Source of the DNA: Lachnoclostridium sp. UBA5725
GTDB taxonomy: Bacteria; Bacillota; Clostridia; Lachnospirales; Lachnospiraceae
Length of the DNA: 64,000 nt
Assembly: GCA_002419585.1 (NCBI GenBank)
Contig: DIGJ01000040.1
Location: 124,001 to 188,000, forward strand
Direction of reading: 5' to 3'
Position numbers and translations under genes: made by a program. Numbering within the stretch: position 1 is the stretch's first letter; each line of letters opens with the position of its first letter. This document shows positions 26,884 to 35,725 of this stretch, in pieces. The notes under the pieces are model-generated. The model was not told the DNA's origin and made no database searches. It saw only the letters and a list, made by a program, of their open reading frames with translations.

Positions 26884-28245
26884 TTATTTATTCTGTGATG
26901 TCCAGTAAGTATCAATTTCCGTAGCAAGTTCTTCTTTGCTTGATTGTCCTGCAATATATTTTTGCATTGCAGCTCCTAATACACTCCAGTGATCGGAAGG
27001 TGCGATGAAAGAAGAAGAAAATGTCTTGCCCTCAGCCATCTTGCTCTGGATATCTTTTCCAAGTGGATCCAATGCTGCATTGGTGTTGTTACCACAAGCA
27101 GGAATAATTGCTGCATCTTCTACCAACATTTTTTGTCCAGTTTCCGAATATACGATCCAATTTAAGAATTCTTTTGCTGCTGCAATTTCTGTTTCGGTTG
27201 CCTGAGTCGCATCAATCATCACCTGTTTGGAAGCTGCTGCTTGAATACCATTGTTTGCAAAGTCTGCTGTATCATTTCCTAACACATAAGGTAAGAAACC
27301 ATATTCATCCTCTGCAGATGCACCTGAGTCTGCAATGTTTGGCCATGCCCAACATCCATTTGCCCAGATAGCAGCATCTCCATCTGCTAAGAAGATTGGA
27401 TCTTGTTCATATAAAGCACCAAGTGGGTCTTTCCCATTGATATTGTATTGTAATAATAAATCTAATGTATCAGTAAACTGATTAAATCTTTCATAATCTT
27501 CTACTTTTAAAGTACCAGCTTCTAACTGACTGATTAAATCTGCGCTACCTGCTGTTGTTCCATCGTAGGTATCATAAATGAAACCAAGCTGATGTGCTCC
27601 AAGGGACCAGTCTTCTTTTGAGATAACAACTGGGTTTTCCATTCCTTTTGCTCTCAAGCTTTCTAACAGTTGTTTTAAAGCATCATAGGAATTGATACTA
27701 GCTGGATCAAATTCAGTTCCCAAGGTATCTTCAATTGCTGCTTTGCTGTAAATAAGACCTCTTCCTTCGACACAGAATGGGAAGCTATATACTTTATCCT
27801 CAATTTTTGTTACCTGATTCTCACACTCACTTACCCATTTTTCACTGGATAAATCAATTGCATGATCTTTTGCTAACGCTACGATATCTGTAGTATCTAA
27901 CATTGCCATAGTAGGTGCTGTTCCTGAATTATAAGCACTTGTAATCTTTGTGTATGGTGATTCACCAGCTCCACATGCAATAATTTCTACCGTAATTCCT
28001 GTTTCATCTTGAAATGATACTGCCATTTTTTCTAATGCTGTCTGAATTTCACCTTTACTATTTAAGAATGAGATTTCTGTACCAGATAAATCTGTTCCTG
28101 CATCCGTAGTACTTTCTGTCGTTGTTGATGTTGATGATTCTGTCGATTTTTCGGTTGCTGCATTCTCTTTATTTCCACATCCTGCAAGCATACCAACCGT
28201 CATAGCTGTTACTGTTAACAATGCTACTATTTTTTTTGCTTTCAT
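26884..28245 (-). CDS. Sugar ABC transporter substrate-binding lipoprotein
   Basis: The signal peptide ends in the lipobox Leu20-Ala-Gly-Cys23, so the mature protein is lipid-anchored to the outer face of the membrane. A Ser/Thr-rich linker precedes an extracellular solute-binding domain of family 1 (CUT1 type); 453 residues is usual. A GGAGGAG site precedes the ATG. It is the first gene of the sugar operon and lies 89 bases after the predicted transcript start. The substrate is inferred from neighbours: raffinose-family or sucrose-family oligosaccharides. Confidence 0.92.
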   Translation of the reverse strand: MKAKKIVALLTVTAMTVGMLAGCGNKENAATEKSTESSTSTTTESTTDAGTDLSGTEISFLNSKGEIQTALEKMAVSFQDETGITVEIIACGAGESPYTKITSAYNSGTAPTMAMLDTTDIVALAKDHAIDLSSEKWVSECENQVTKIEDKVYSFPFCVEGRGLIYSKAAIEDTLGTEFDPASINSYDALKQLLESLRAKGMENPVVISKEDWSLGAHQLGFIYDTYDGTTAGSADLISQLEAGTLKVEDYERFNQFTDTLDLLLQYNINGKDPLGALYEQDPIFLADGDAAIWANGCWAWPNIADSGASAEDEYGFLPYVLGNDTADFANNGIQAAASKQVMIDATQATETEIAAAKEFLNWIVYSETGQKMLVEDAAIIPACGNNTNAALDPLGKDIQSKMAEGKTFSSSFIAPSDHWSVLGAAMQKYIAGQSSKEELATEIDTYWTSQNK

Positions 28246-28340
28246 GTTTTCTCCTCCGATACTAAATCAAAAAGTTATTTTTCCCTTTTTCCGATAAACC
28301 CATTCCCGATCCAAACAACCTTGCGCTTTGTTGTAAGTTC

Positions 28341-28377
28341 ACTATATCATTTCGCATTCAATATGTCAACCGGTTGA
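28341..28377 (-). promoter_or_regulatory. Sugar-operon promoter with LacI-type operator
   Basis: On the minus strand TTGACA (28364-28369), 17 bases, TATAGT (28341-28346). The perfect palindrome TCAACCGGTTGA (28366-28377) overlaps the -35 box and has the central CG and symmetry typical of LacI/GalR operators. Binding of the locus LacI protein here would block RNA polymerase. Confidence 0.8.
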
Positions 28378-28529
28378 TATACGATTTGTATGTTATACTC
28401 AATTATATCTCAATTCTTTTGTTTGTATTGCACAAATTCTTTTGACTTATTTGTTGTTTATCTTTATTTTTCTATGAATGTACGAAAGATTTTGTTGTCA
28501 TTATGCTAGATTAACTTATTCTTCATATG

Positions 28530-28541
28530 TCAATCGGTTAT
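28530..28541. promoter_or_regulatory. Second, imperfect LacI-type half operator
   Basis: TCAATCGGTTAT repeats the left half of the main operator with the same ATATG flank, 164 bases away. It may be an auxiliary site for looping, or it may link the ArsR/MFS promoter 44 bases downstream to the sugar regulator. Confidence 0.4.
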
Positions 28542-28584
28542 TATATCAATCAAGCAAGTTAATTTAAAAAATAAGTTTCATCGC

Positions 28585-28627
28585 TTGACATTACACATCG
28601 TGTAACGTTATAATGTGTGTAACGTTA
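28585..28627 (+). promoter_or_regulatory. ArsR/MFS promoter with embedded operator
   Basis: TTGACA (28585-28590), 18 bases, TATAAT (28609-28614). Between them lies the perfect palindrome TTACAC-ATC-GTGTAA (28591-28605). The 11-mer GTGTAACGTTA occurs twice, at 28600-28610 and 28617-28627. Such a site inside the core promoter fits autorepression by the ArsR-type protein encoded next. Confidence 0.75.
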
Positions 28628-28667
28628 ATACAAAAAAATATGGATTAGTAAAGGATGCGATTATATC

Positions 28668-29243
28668 ATGAACCCAATTCAATTAACCTCAAAAGAGGAC
28701 TTAACAATTTATATGAATCCAATACGCCAGAAATTGTTGCGTGAGCTTACTCTTAGCAAACTTCCAATGACTCCAAAAATGCTAGCTAGCAAACTTTCCA
28801 TCTCTCCTTCTAGCGTACAGCATCACATCAAAAAGCTGATGCCTTTGGGTGTTATCGAGCTAGATCATCAGGAATTAATCAATGGAATCACTGCCAGTTA
28901 CTATAAAGCAACGAATGTTTCTGTGCAGATTGGATTAGATAAATCAGATGATACTATGATGCAAAAACACGTATTTATGCAAAATTCATTGGCTAATGTA
29001 TACGATGGATTTCGTTCCCGAATGAGCAAACGTGCAGAAATTATGGTCGATATTGAGCCACAGCAGCTAGCAAAATGGGGTGATATTATGACCGGGGTTG
29101 TTCATATGAAAGAACAAGATTCAATCGAGCTTCTAAAACTAATCTCCACCTATATTGAAGAACACGCCCTTCCATCTGCCGATACGAACGCCTGGGAATT
29201 TGCTCTTATTTTGTATAATACACAGGAGGAAGAAGATGAGTAA
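28668..29243 (+). CDS. ArsR-family winged-helix regulator
   Basis: The N-terminal ~90 residues form an ArsR-like winged helix (LRELTLSKLPMTPKMLASKL, then SPSSVQHHIKKLMPLGVIEL), followed by a ~100-residue domain without metal-binding cysteines that I recognise. The gene overlaps the MFS transporter gene by 8 bases and stands behind a promoter containing a palindromic operator. It most likely represses its own operon and is released by a compound that the transporter exports. Confidence 0.83.
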   Translation: MNPIQLTSKEDLTIYMNPIRQKLLRELTLSKLPMTPKMLASKLSISPSSVQHHIKKLMPLGVIELDHQELINGITASYYKATNVSVQIGLDKSDDTMMQKHVFMQNSLANVYDGFRSRMSKRAEIMVDIEPQQLAKWGDIMTGVVHMKEQDSIELLKLISTYIEEHALPSADTNAWEFALILYNTQEEEDE

Positions 29244-30456
29244 AATAGCACATGTAATTATTGCATTGGGCAACTTTTCAATTGGTCTTTTGTTACCTCT
29301 AATGAATTTGATTTTGTTAGATAAAGGTGCCAGCCTTCAGACACTGCCTCTATTGCTTGCTGTATATTCAAGTACGGTGTTAGTGTTTGAATTACCGAGT
29401 GGAATTATGGCCGATTTATTAGGAAGAAAGGTCATTTATTTGATAAGTAGCGTCCTTAAACTTTTATCACTTACCCTTTTGCTTTTGACTTTTCATCCCA
29501 TCTGGTTAATATTTGTTATGTTTCTAAATGGATTAAGCCGTGCATTTTCTTCTGGCAGTCTGGATGCATTATTTATCGATCAGGCGATTGCTAAATGTGG
29601 TGAGGGTATTTTATCAAAAGTTACTTCTGCTTTGTCTGTGTTAGAAGGAATCGGTCTTGCATTAGGAACCGTTGCAGGTGGATTTCTAGCAACGATATGC
29701 GGAAGTTATTCTGCCGTGATCACAGTATGTTTGTTACTAAATATCCTGCTGTTTACTCTTAATTTATTGTTTGTGAAAGAAGTTCGAGAATCTAACAAAA
29801 CCAAAAGAGAATTACCTTCTTTTTCAAGAATAAAGCTTGAACTAAGAAGTCTTTCTTCTCCAAAACGATTTAGCTATATACTGGCAGGGCTCTTTCTTAC
29901 TGGTTTTTTCCTATGCTCCGTCGAAACGTACTGGCAGCCAGCCTTCCAATCCATGTCAAACTCTACCAACCAAAGCTGGCTATATGGAATGATTTCCTTT
30001 TTTAGTTTTGCTTCTATCACTTTAGGTAATTTATTGATTGGAAAATTATTATTTCGATTTCAGAACAAATGGTGGGAACTATTTAGTTTGACTCGTATTC
30101 TCTTTGCAATTTTGATTCTCGTATTCGCATTGCAAAACAGTAAACTTGGTTTTATTCTTTTGTATACTCTGGTTTATTTTAGCCTAGGCACCAGTAATGT
30201 AGCGGAGAGTTCAATCATGAATAAACTGATACCAACTAATCTAAGGTCAAGTTTCTTGTCCCTAGGATCATTGGTAGTGCAAATTGGTGCGTTATTTGCT
30301 TCAATACTAAGTAGTATCTTGATTAATTATCTTCATATTACAGGATTATGGCTGCTTAGTGGCACTCTGATTTTCCTGTATGCCGTGGCAAGTATCTATA
30401 TCAGTATAAGCCAATCACAAAAGCAATCAATAAATACACTTGATACAACAGAGTGA
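29236..30456 (+). CDS. MFS transporter
   Basis: The 406-residue protein has about twelve membrane helices and the MFS motif A variant GIMADLLGRKVIY between helices 2 and 3. The frame opens further upstream, but AGGAGG before ATG 29236 inside the end of the ArsR gene gives the start, with an ATGAGTAA overlap. Drug or metabolite efflux controlled by the ArsR protein is the likely role; the substrate is unknown. Confidence 0.85.
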   Translation: MSKIAHVIIALGNFSIGLLLPLMNLILLDKGASLQTLPLLLAVYSSTVLVFELPSGIMADLLGRKVIYLISSVLKLLSLTLLLLTFHPIWLIFVMFLNGLSRAFSSGSLDALFIDQAIAKCGEGILSKVTSALSVLEGIGLALGTVAGGFLATICGSYSAVITVCLLLNILLFTLNLLFVKEVRESNKTKRELPSFSRIKLELRSLSSPKRFSYILAGLFLTGFFLCSVETYWQPAFQSMSNSTNQSWLYGMISFFSFASITLGNLLIGKLLFRFQNKWWELFSLTRILFAILILVFALQNSKLGFILLYTLVYFSLGTSNVAESSIMNKLIPTNLRSSFLSLGSLVVQIGALFASILSSILINYLHITGLWLLSGTLIFLYAVASIYISISQSQKQSINTLDTTE

Positions 30457-30494
30457 CAAAACTTATGATATAATAAGTCAGCTGGATGATTGGC

Positions 30495-30550
30495 AAAAAA
30501 ATAGCAGGACAAAGTGTACTGATTCAGTACAGATTTGTCCTGCTTTTATA
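30495..30550. terminator. Bidirectional terminator between MFS and chemoreceptor genes
   Basis: Arms AGCAGGACAAA and TTTGTCCTGCT (30503-30544) with an inner GTACTG/CAGTAC stem; T runs follow on both strands. It serves the two convergent genes. Confidence 0.85.
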
Positions 30551-30564
30551 TTGTTAATTAAAGT

Positions 30565-32556
30565 TTAAAATTTAAATTTGCTGATGATGACCTGAAGATT
30601 TTCTGCTAATTTTGCTAAATCCTCACTTGAATTTGCAATTTCCTCTACGGAAGCAGTTTGTTCTTCCATCGATGCAGTTACTTCTTCGGTTGAAGCAGAA
30701 TTTTCTTCTGCGATTGCCGATAGGTTTTGTAAGGAATCCATTATTTCCACCTTCATCGTCTGCATCTGTGATCCAGATACATTCAATTTTTCAACAGCGC
30801 TGATTGCATTCTGGATGGCGGATTCAATGGACTTATAATTGTCCTTGTTTCGATTCACACTCTCGGTCTGCTCTTTTATCACTTCTGTCATCTCAGTGAT
30901 TGTATTTACTGCTTCTTTTGAGTTCGCTAATAGTTCGGATACCGTTGCATCAATTTCTCTCGTTGAGCTAGCTGACTGCTCTGCCAGTTTACGGATTTCT
31001 TCTGCAACGACAGCAAATCCTTTACCCGCTTCCCCAGCTCTTGCTGCTTCAATCGCAGCATTCAGTGCCAAAAGATTTGTCTGCTCTGCAATGGAAGCAA
31101 TCACATTACTTGCTTCTGCAATTCTTTGAGAGCTTTCATCCGTTTTCATAACCACGGAGTAAATTTTTCTGCTTGCCTGGTTGTTTTCTTCTGTTTTAAC
31201 AGAGAGATATTCAATATCTTTCATGCCCTGATTTACTACATTACCAACTTCATTGGAAGCTTTGTTCATATCCTGTAAGTACAAATGATCCTGTTCAATA
31301 ACGGCTCCCATTTTCTCTGCTTTCTCAGCTCCTTCTTGGGTATACTCAGCCTGATCTACTGCACCTCTGGCAATTTCAGTAATTGTATGTGCAATTTCTT
31401 CTGCTGTATTGGCAGATAATTCAGTTGTTGCTGTTAATTCTTCTGAAGCTGCTGCTAGTTGTTGGGAGGAATTATTGATTTCGCCAACGATTTCACGGAT
31501 GCTATCTGTGATATCTTGTAACGAACGAGCCAAAATACCAATTTCATCTTTTTTCTTAAGATATTTTTCTTCTATATTATCCGTAATATCTAATTTTGCA
31601 ATTTTACCAGCCTGCTTCACTGTACGGATAATTGGTTTGGAAATTGATGTTCCGATAATATAGACAACTACGATGCTCAGTAGCAATATCATCGGTATCG
31701 CCATTAACATAAACGTTTTCAACTCATCTGCAGCTTTCAGCACCTCATGTTTATCAGCAGTAATGACCAAAATCCAATCCGTACCTTCTATTTCATGATA
31801 ACCAGCATAATAGCTTTTACCTTTATATGTATATGAATCAATTCCATCGTCCTTTTGAATCATTCTTGAAAATAGTTCAGCCGAAGACTTTAATGATGCG
31901 TCTTTTTCTGCCTCTGTAATAGGGGAAAACTGACTCAGAACTTTTTCTTTATCTGGATGCGCCACTACGATACCCTTTCGGTTTATAATATATCCATAAC
32001 CATCTTTTCCATAACCTTGATCTGCTACGATATCACTAAGCGCATTTCCATCCCTTCTTCCAATCAAGGCTCCGACCACTTCCTTTTTGTCATTGTGGAT
32101 AGGTACTGCTACCATGATAACAGGTTCTCCAGTAACGGAGCTGATTATTACATCGGATATGTTTGCTTCTCCTGCTAATGCTTTTTTTACATAATCCCGG
32201 TCACTTAAATCGGCCGTTGAATCATCAATATAATTGGCATTACCGTTCATATCAACAACAGCCAATGCCATGTAATCTGTTCCAGATATCTGTAAACCTA
32301 GCATTCTTTTTTGAATATCCCAATTCATACCTCTCATACTTTCGTTAAGAGCAAGCATTTCCAAAGTCCGTATCTGAGTCTCCATACGACTCTGTGTTAC
32401 TTTTGCTCCTTCTGCTACCAACGAAGAGATGGCATCTTCTGACTCATGAATCAGGGAATTTTGTGAATTCACATACGAAATAAGTCCTAAAGCCAAGGTT
32501 GATACAAGAATGAGTGTCGAAAAGCTGATAATTAATTTTGTTCTTATACTTTTCAT
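30565..32556 (-). CDS. Methyl-accepting chemotaxis protein with Cache sensor
   Basis: An N-terminal membrane helix, an extracellular dCache-like domain (about 35-275), a second helix (about 283-303), HAMP, then a long coiled coil with the conserved MCP hairpin tip (IASIAEQTNLLALNAAIEAA, then GKGFAVVAEEIRKLAEQSA). GGAGG with 5-base spacing selects the ATG at 32556 rather than 32568 (663 residues). It signals through CheA/CheW to the flagellar motor. Expression is controlled by the c-di-GMP-I riboswitch and terminator directly upstream. Confidence 0.93.
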   Translation of the reverse strand: MKSIRTKLIISFSTLILVSTLALGLISYVNSQNSLIHESEDAISSLVAEGAKVTQSRMETQIRTLEMLALNESMRGMNWDIQKRMLGLQISGTDYMALAVVDMNGNANYIDDSTADLSDRDYVKKALAGEANISDVIISSVTGEPVIMVAVPIHNDKKEVVGALIGRRDGNALSDIVADQGYGKDGYGYIINRKGIVVAHPDKEKVLSQFSPITEAEKDASLKSSAELFSRMIQKDDGIDSYTYKGKSYYAGYHEIEGTDWILVITADKHEVLKAADELKTFMLMAIPMILLLSIVVVYIIGTSISKPIIRTVKQAGKIAKLDITDNIEEKYLKKKDEIGILARSLQDITDSIREIVGEINNSSQQLAAASEELTATTELSANTAEEIAHTITEIARGAVDQAEYTQEGAEKAEKMGAVIEQDHLYLQDMNKASNEVGNVVNQGMKDIEYLSVKTEENNQASRKIYSVVMKTDESSQRIAEASNVIASIAEQTNLLALNAAIEAARAGEAGKGFAVVAEEIRKLAEQSASSTREIDATVSELLANSKEAVNTITEMTEVIKEQTESVNRNKDNYKSIESAIQNAISAVEKLNVSGSQMQTMKVEIMDSLQNLSAIAEENSASTEEVTASMEEQTASVEEIANSSEDLAKLAENLQVIISKFKF

Positions 32557-32583
32557 AATTTCCTCCATTGTAAAATTATTTAA

Positions 32584-32613
32584 ACAAAAACCCCTTCATA
32601 AAAAGGGGTTTTT
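32584..32613 (-). terminator. Riboswitch-controlled terminator before the chemoreceptor
   Basis: ACCCC/GGGGT hairpin with A/T extensions, followed by TTTTTG on the minus strand. It lies between the c-di-GMP aptamer and the chemoreceptor start codon, so it is the expression platform. Confidence 0.85.
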
Positions 32614-32616
32614 GTC

Positions 32617-32725
32617 TGCAACTGGCTGCCATCTCGGGTGTAGTAATTTTATATTACGAATCCGAGGAAGGTCCTTAGCTTTGCGTCCTTACCTTTCGAT
32701 AAGTTTGCCCACTTTAAATGTTCGA
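32617..32725 (-). promoter_or_regulatory. c-di-GMP-I (GEMM) riboswitch aptamer
   Basis: Minus-strand sequence shows the diagnostic GEMM blocks in order: GGGCAAAC, a stem capped by CGAAAG (GNRA-like loop), GGACGCAAAGC, a second variable stem, then ATGGCAGCC near the 3' end. These match the conserved core of the c-di-GMP-I class. It lies 60-170 bases upstream of the chemoreceptor and just before an intrinsic terminator, so c-di-GMP controls transcription read-through. The direction of control cannot be read with certainty. Confidence 0.9.
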
Positions 32726-32750
32726 ATGCCTTTGCTTTTTCTATATATTT

Positions 32751-32779
32751 ATTTTACCTTGAATTCCTAAATATGACAA
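32751..32779 (-). promoter_or_regulatory. Promoter of the riboswitch-chemoreceptor transcript
   Basis: TTGTCA (32774-32779), 17 bases, TAAAAT (32751-32756); start near 32744, about 20 bases before the aptamer. Confidence 0.6.
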
Positions 32780-32820
32780 CAGGTATTTATTTTTTCTTAA
32801 AAAAGTACTTATTTTCAATC

Positions 32821-33948
32821 CTATTCGTCATATTCTCCATATTCACATCCTACATGACTCATAGCTATTTCGTCAATCAATATCTTTCCGTTCTTACCTT
32901 TCTTATAAAGCTTGATTCTACCGTATCCAGTGCCGCCATTCCATAGGTTATTATGGAGTTTTTTTCCATTTGGAGCTTCATAGTTTATCCGTAGCATCTC
33001 TTCTTTTGGACATTTTAAAATCACTTCCATGACGGAATCCATGTTACTTGCTTTTACTTTCCATGTATTAAACACTTCCCCTTCTTGGAAGATAAAATCC
33101 ATTTTGGCTTTTGTCCATATTTTAGAAAAATTATAATCATACATTTTCCCTTCATAATAGATACCACCAAGTAGTTTTCGGTTCAATGCAACACCCAATA
33201 CTTTCGGTCTTCCTCCACCAATTTCTAGAGCTGAATTAAAAAGTCTCTTACCTGTAACCAAACTTTTCATATTGCAGCTACTAATCCAAAGCCATGGGGA
33301 TGTGAAGTCCTTTCCCCAGTTTTTATCGGCGTAACCAAAGGATTTATCGGCAATCACATCATATATTTCACCATCAAGCACCACTTCTCCGCTATACTCT
33401 GTTTGAATGCCTTCTGCATGCCAAAACATTTCGAACGCGTTTAATCGTCGAAATAGTTTCGAAGCTCCGTATCCGACATTATATGCAATTTTCTTATGGA
33501 TGGACAAATCCCAGCTCATACTGCCTGCATCACACATATACTCAGGGTGACGGATTGCATCTTCAAAAAAGACCTGACATTCTCCCTTCATGAAAGTTTC
33601 CGTCAAGCGGCAGTCTCCAATATTGACATCCAAACGATTCGTTGGACATGAAAATTGTGAGATTGGATAAAAGTTGTGGATTTGTTTTGCATCTTTTCCC
33701 CAACAACCAGCTTTAACTAATGCATAGGAGGGCTTTATTCCTTTTTTCTGATTTTGAGAAAGTTGCCCCAATATAGCATCCTTACCACCAAGATTTGGAT
33801 TACACACATAATATTCAATAAAAAATGCTTTCTTTTTACCGGTTTGTCTATGTATGCCAGTAAAGTTATGCCACCACCAGTCATACCCTTCTTTTGCTAA
33901 TTTTCCATGAAGCATAAACAGGTTTCTACTAAGATCACTTTTATTCAC
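32821..33948 (-). CDS. Tocopherol-cyclase-like / lipocalin-type protein
   Basis: The 375-residue protein resembles the tocopherol cyclase-like family of bacteria, a double lipocalin-like beta-barrel related to carotenoid hydratases: WWWHNFTGIHRQTGKK near the start, FWHAEGIQTEYSGEVVLDG, and the block FTSPWLWISSCNM. No signal peptide is visible. The start is GTG after GGAG. In anaerobes without tocopherol these proteins have no established substrate; a hydrophobic ligand or polyprenyl compound is possible. It follows the acetyltransferase gene by 52 bases and may share its transcript. Confidence 0.6.
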   Translation of the reverse strand: MNKSDLSRNLFMLHGKLAKEGYDWWWHNFTGIHRQTGKKKAFFIEYYVCNPNLGGKDAILGQLSQNQKKGIKPSYALVKAGCWGKDAKQIHNFYPISQFSCPTNRLDVNIGDCRLTETFMKGECQVFFEDAIRHPEYMCDAGSMSWDLSIHKKIAYNVGYGASKLFRRLNAFEMFWHAEGIQTEYSGEVVLDGEIYDVIADKSFGYADKNWGKDFTSPWLWISSCNMKSLVTGKRLFNSALEIGGGRPKVLGVALNRKLLGGIYYEGKMYDYNFSKIWTKAKMDFIFQEGEVFNTWKVKASNMDSVMEVILKCPKEEMLRINYEAPNGKKLHNNLWNGGTGYGRIKLYKKGKNGKILIDEIAMSHVGCEYGEYDE

Positions 33949-34000
33949 GAGATTTCTCCATTTCTGCGCATATACTTGCGCGTTTTACTTGTTGATTTTG

Positions 34001-34513
34001 TTAAATCTCCTCACGTAAAATAGAATACATACAGTAGCTAAAAATCTGTCCTTCTTTGCATACTCCATTTCTCATCGTACCTTCATAAGTAAATCCTGCC
34101 TTTTCCAGTGCTCTTTTCGAGCCGGCATTATATTCAAATGGTTCTGCATAAATTCGAACAATATCATATATTTTAAATGCTTCCTTGCATATGATTTTGG
34201 CTGCCTTTGACACAATACCATTTCCCCAATACTCCTCGGCCAACCAATATCCAAGCTCCGCGCTTTTTTCATACACATCTTCTTTTAAAAAGATTCCGAT
34301 ACTTCCTACTACTTCATCATTCACTACAATCGCATATAAAAGCTGACGCTCATCTCCCTTTTCGATACAGTCGTTAACGAACCATTCTGCATCTTCATAG
34401 GTATAAGGACTTGGAAATGTATTTCTAAGATTTTTTGCTATATTCTTATTATTTGCCAAAATGGCAAGCCGTGTTGCATCTTCCTTTTTCCATTTTCGAA
34501 GTTCAAATTCCAT
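34001..34513 (-). CDS. GNAT-family N-acetyltransferase (RimJ/RimL-like)
   Basis: The 170-residue protein fits the RimJ/RimL subgroup: LRKWKKEDATRLAILANN at the start, GSIGIF, the AELGYWLAEEYWGNGIVSKA acetyl-CoA loop, and SKRALEKAGFTYEG near the end. A TTG one codon upstream is in frame, but the GGGGG site is better spaced for the ATG at 34513. It transfers acetyl groups to a protein N-terminus or a small amine; the substrate is unknown. Confidence 0.88.
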   Translation of the reverse strand: MEFELRKWKKEDATRLAILANNKNIAKNLRNTFPSPYTYEDAEWFVNDCIEKGDERQLLYAIVVNDEVVGSIGIFLKEDVYEKSAELGYWLAEEYWGNGIVSKAAKIICKEAFKIYDIVRIYAEPFEYNAGSKRALEKAGFTYEGTMRNGVCKEGQIFSYCMYSILREEI

Positions 34514-34561
34514 CAATATTTCCCCCTTTTCGTTTACTGATTCGTATCTTCCATAATTATT

Positions 34562-34804
34562 TTAAGAAATCTTTTTTACTATTTTTTTAACACGCCTTAG
34601 CTGAGCATCACTTAATTCATGTGTTCTGCTATTTATTACATCAACTATTTTCGCATAGTTATCCAAATTAAAACAATTTGAAATCCGTTCAAAATGCTGT
34701 GGAATTTCTTTCGTACGACATGTTTGAAAATGCTCAATTAGGATTAGGAAAATCATCGTTTGATTCTTTGGATTGGCAAGGCACAATTTTGCAAATATAG
34801 TCAT
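34562..34804 (-). CDS. Hypothetical 80-residue ORF, possibly a gene remnant
   Basis: No family recognised. The frame is open for only 13 further codons upstream before a TAA, and no ribosome site precedes the ATG. The C-terminus is basic (QLRRVKKIVKKIS). It lies between the GNAT gene and the MerR terminator. It may be the tail of a truncated gene; it could also be non-coding. Confidence 0.3.
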   Translation of the reverse strand: MTIFAKLCLANPKNQTMIFLILIEHFQTCRTKEIPQHFERISNCFNLDNYAKIVDVINSRTHELSDAQLRRVKKIVKKIS

Positions 34805-34895
34805 ACTGTTATCAATGGTAATTTCCGCTTTTGTACGTCCCTTTTACAAATATTATAGGAAACACCCATACTAAAGTCAATAAATGGAAGATAGA

Positions 34896-34942
34896 AAAAA
34901 GGCTGCTGGCAATGAGTAACTTACTCTCATTTCCAACAACCT
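34896..34942 (-). terminator. Terminator after the MerR gene
   Basis: 16-base arms (34902-34917 and 34927-34942) beginning GGCTGCTGG and ending CCAACAACC, differing at a few positions that leave wobble or weak pairs; followed by TTTTTTC on the minus strand. Confidence 0.85.
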
Positions 34943-34956
34943 CATGAAATCCTTTA

Positions 34957-35700
34957 TTATATCGTAAGTCCATTTTGTTTACAATATACTTCAATTGCTT
35001 TTGTCGTAAATCCCGCTGTTCCTACGCCACCCATTTTGTCAATATTTTCAGTCATATCACCACCAGCAGAATACATCTGCCCTAATCCATTTAATATTTC
35101 TAAAGTACAGGTGTAAAAGTTTTCGGTAATCGAATCCTGCAATTTCTTTACCAAACCTTGTACATCCGCATTGTCAACAGGCAAAGAACGCGCACCACCA
35201 AACTCAGCAAATATACTCATAAAGTCTGTATATATCTTAGCCGAGTCCTCCTTGCTCCTTGCTTTATTTTTTTCTTCAAACTCCTTATATGCCTTAGTTT
35301 CTCCCCAGGTAGCTTTTGCCGAAGCTGTATATTCCTCTATTTTACTTGTATCAAATGCTGTAAAATCCAATTTTGTCACTCCATTCGTTTTTATTTCACG
35401 AGCAAGGTCGATTAAATTTTCAAGATGTTCCTTTTTAAGCTGTAAAAGAGTAATTTGCTGATCCAACGCCTTATCGCGGTCAAAAAAAGGATTTTCCATA
35501 ATCGCTTTAATCTCTTTCAATGGAAACTCTAATTCCCGAAAAAGTAAAATACGCTGCAAGCGCTCCAAGGCTATATCGTCATATAACCGGTAGTTTGATT
35601 CCGTTGTCGTTGTAGGTTGTAGCAAACCAATGGAATCATAATAGTGAAGTGTGCGTATACTCACACCCGACAATTTACTTACTTCATTTACTGTTTTCAT
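34957..35700 (-). CDS. MerR-family regulator with TipAS ligand domain
   Basis: The N-terminal ~70 residues are a MerR winged helix (VNEVSKLSGVSIRTLHYYDS, then LLQPTTTTESNYRLY). A coiled-coil region and a C-terminal TipAS-type all-helical domain follow (GETKAYKEFEEKN onward). TipA/Mta proteins bind thiopeptides or other drugs and activate efflux genes. The promoter has the 19-base spacer typical of MerR targets, so the gene is autoregulated. No obvious efflux partner is adjacent. Confidence 0.9.
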   Translation of the reverse strand: MKTVNEVSKLSGVSIRTLHYYDSIGLLQPTTTTESNYRLYDDIALERLQRILLFRELEFPLKEIKAIMENPFFDRDKALDQQITLLQLKKEHLENLIDLAREIKTNGVTKLDFTAFDTSKIEEYTASAKATWGETKAYKEFEEKNKARSKEDSAKIYTDFMSIFAEFGGARSLPVDNADVQGLVKKLQDSITENFYTCTLEILNGLGQMYSAGGDMTENIDKMGGVGTAGFTTKAIEVYCKQNGLTI

Positions 35701-35725
35701 CGCTTAACTCCTCTCGTGTAAGTAT

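Noticed and set aside
34812..34994. Minus-strand 60-codon ORF after the MerR gene
   Set aside because: It overlaps the end of the MerR gene in another frame and crosses the terminator.
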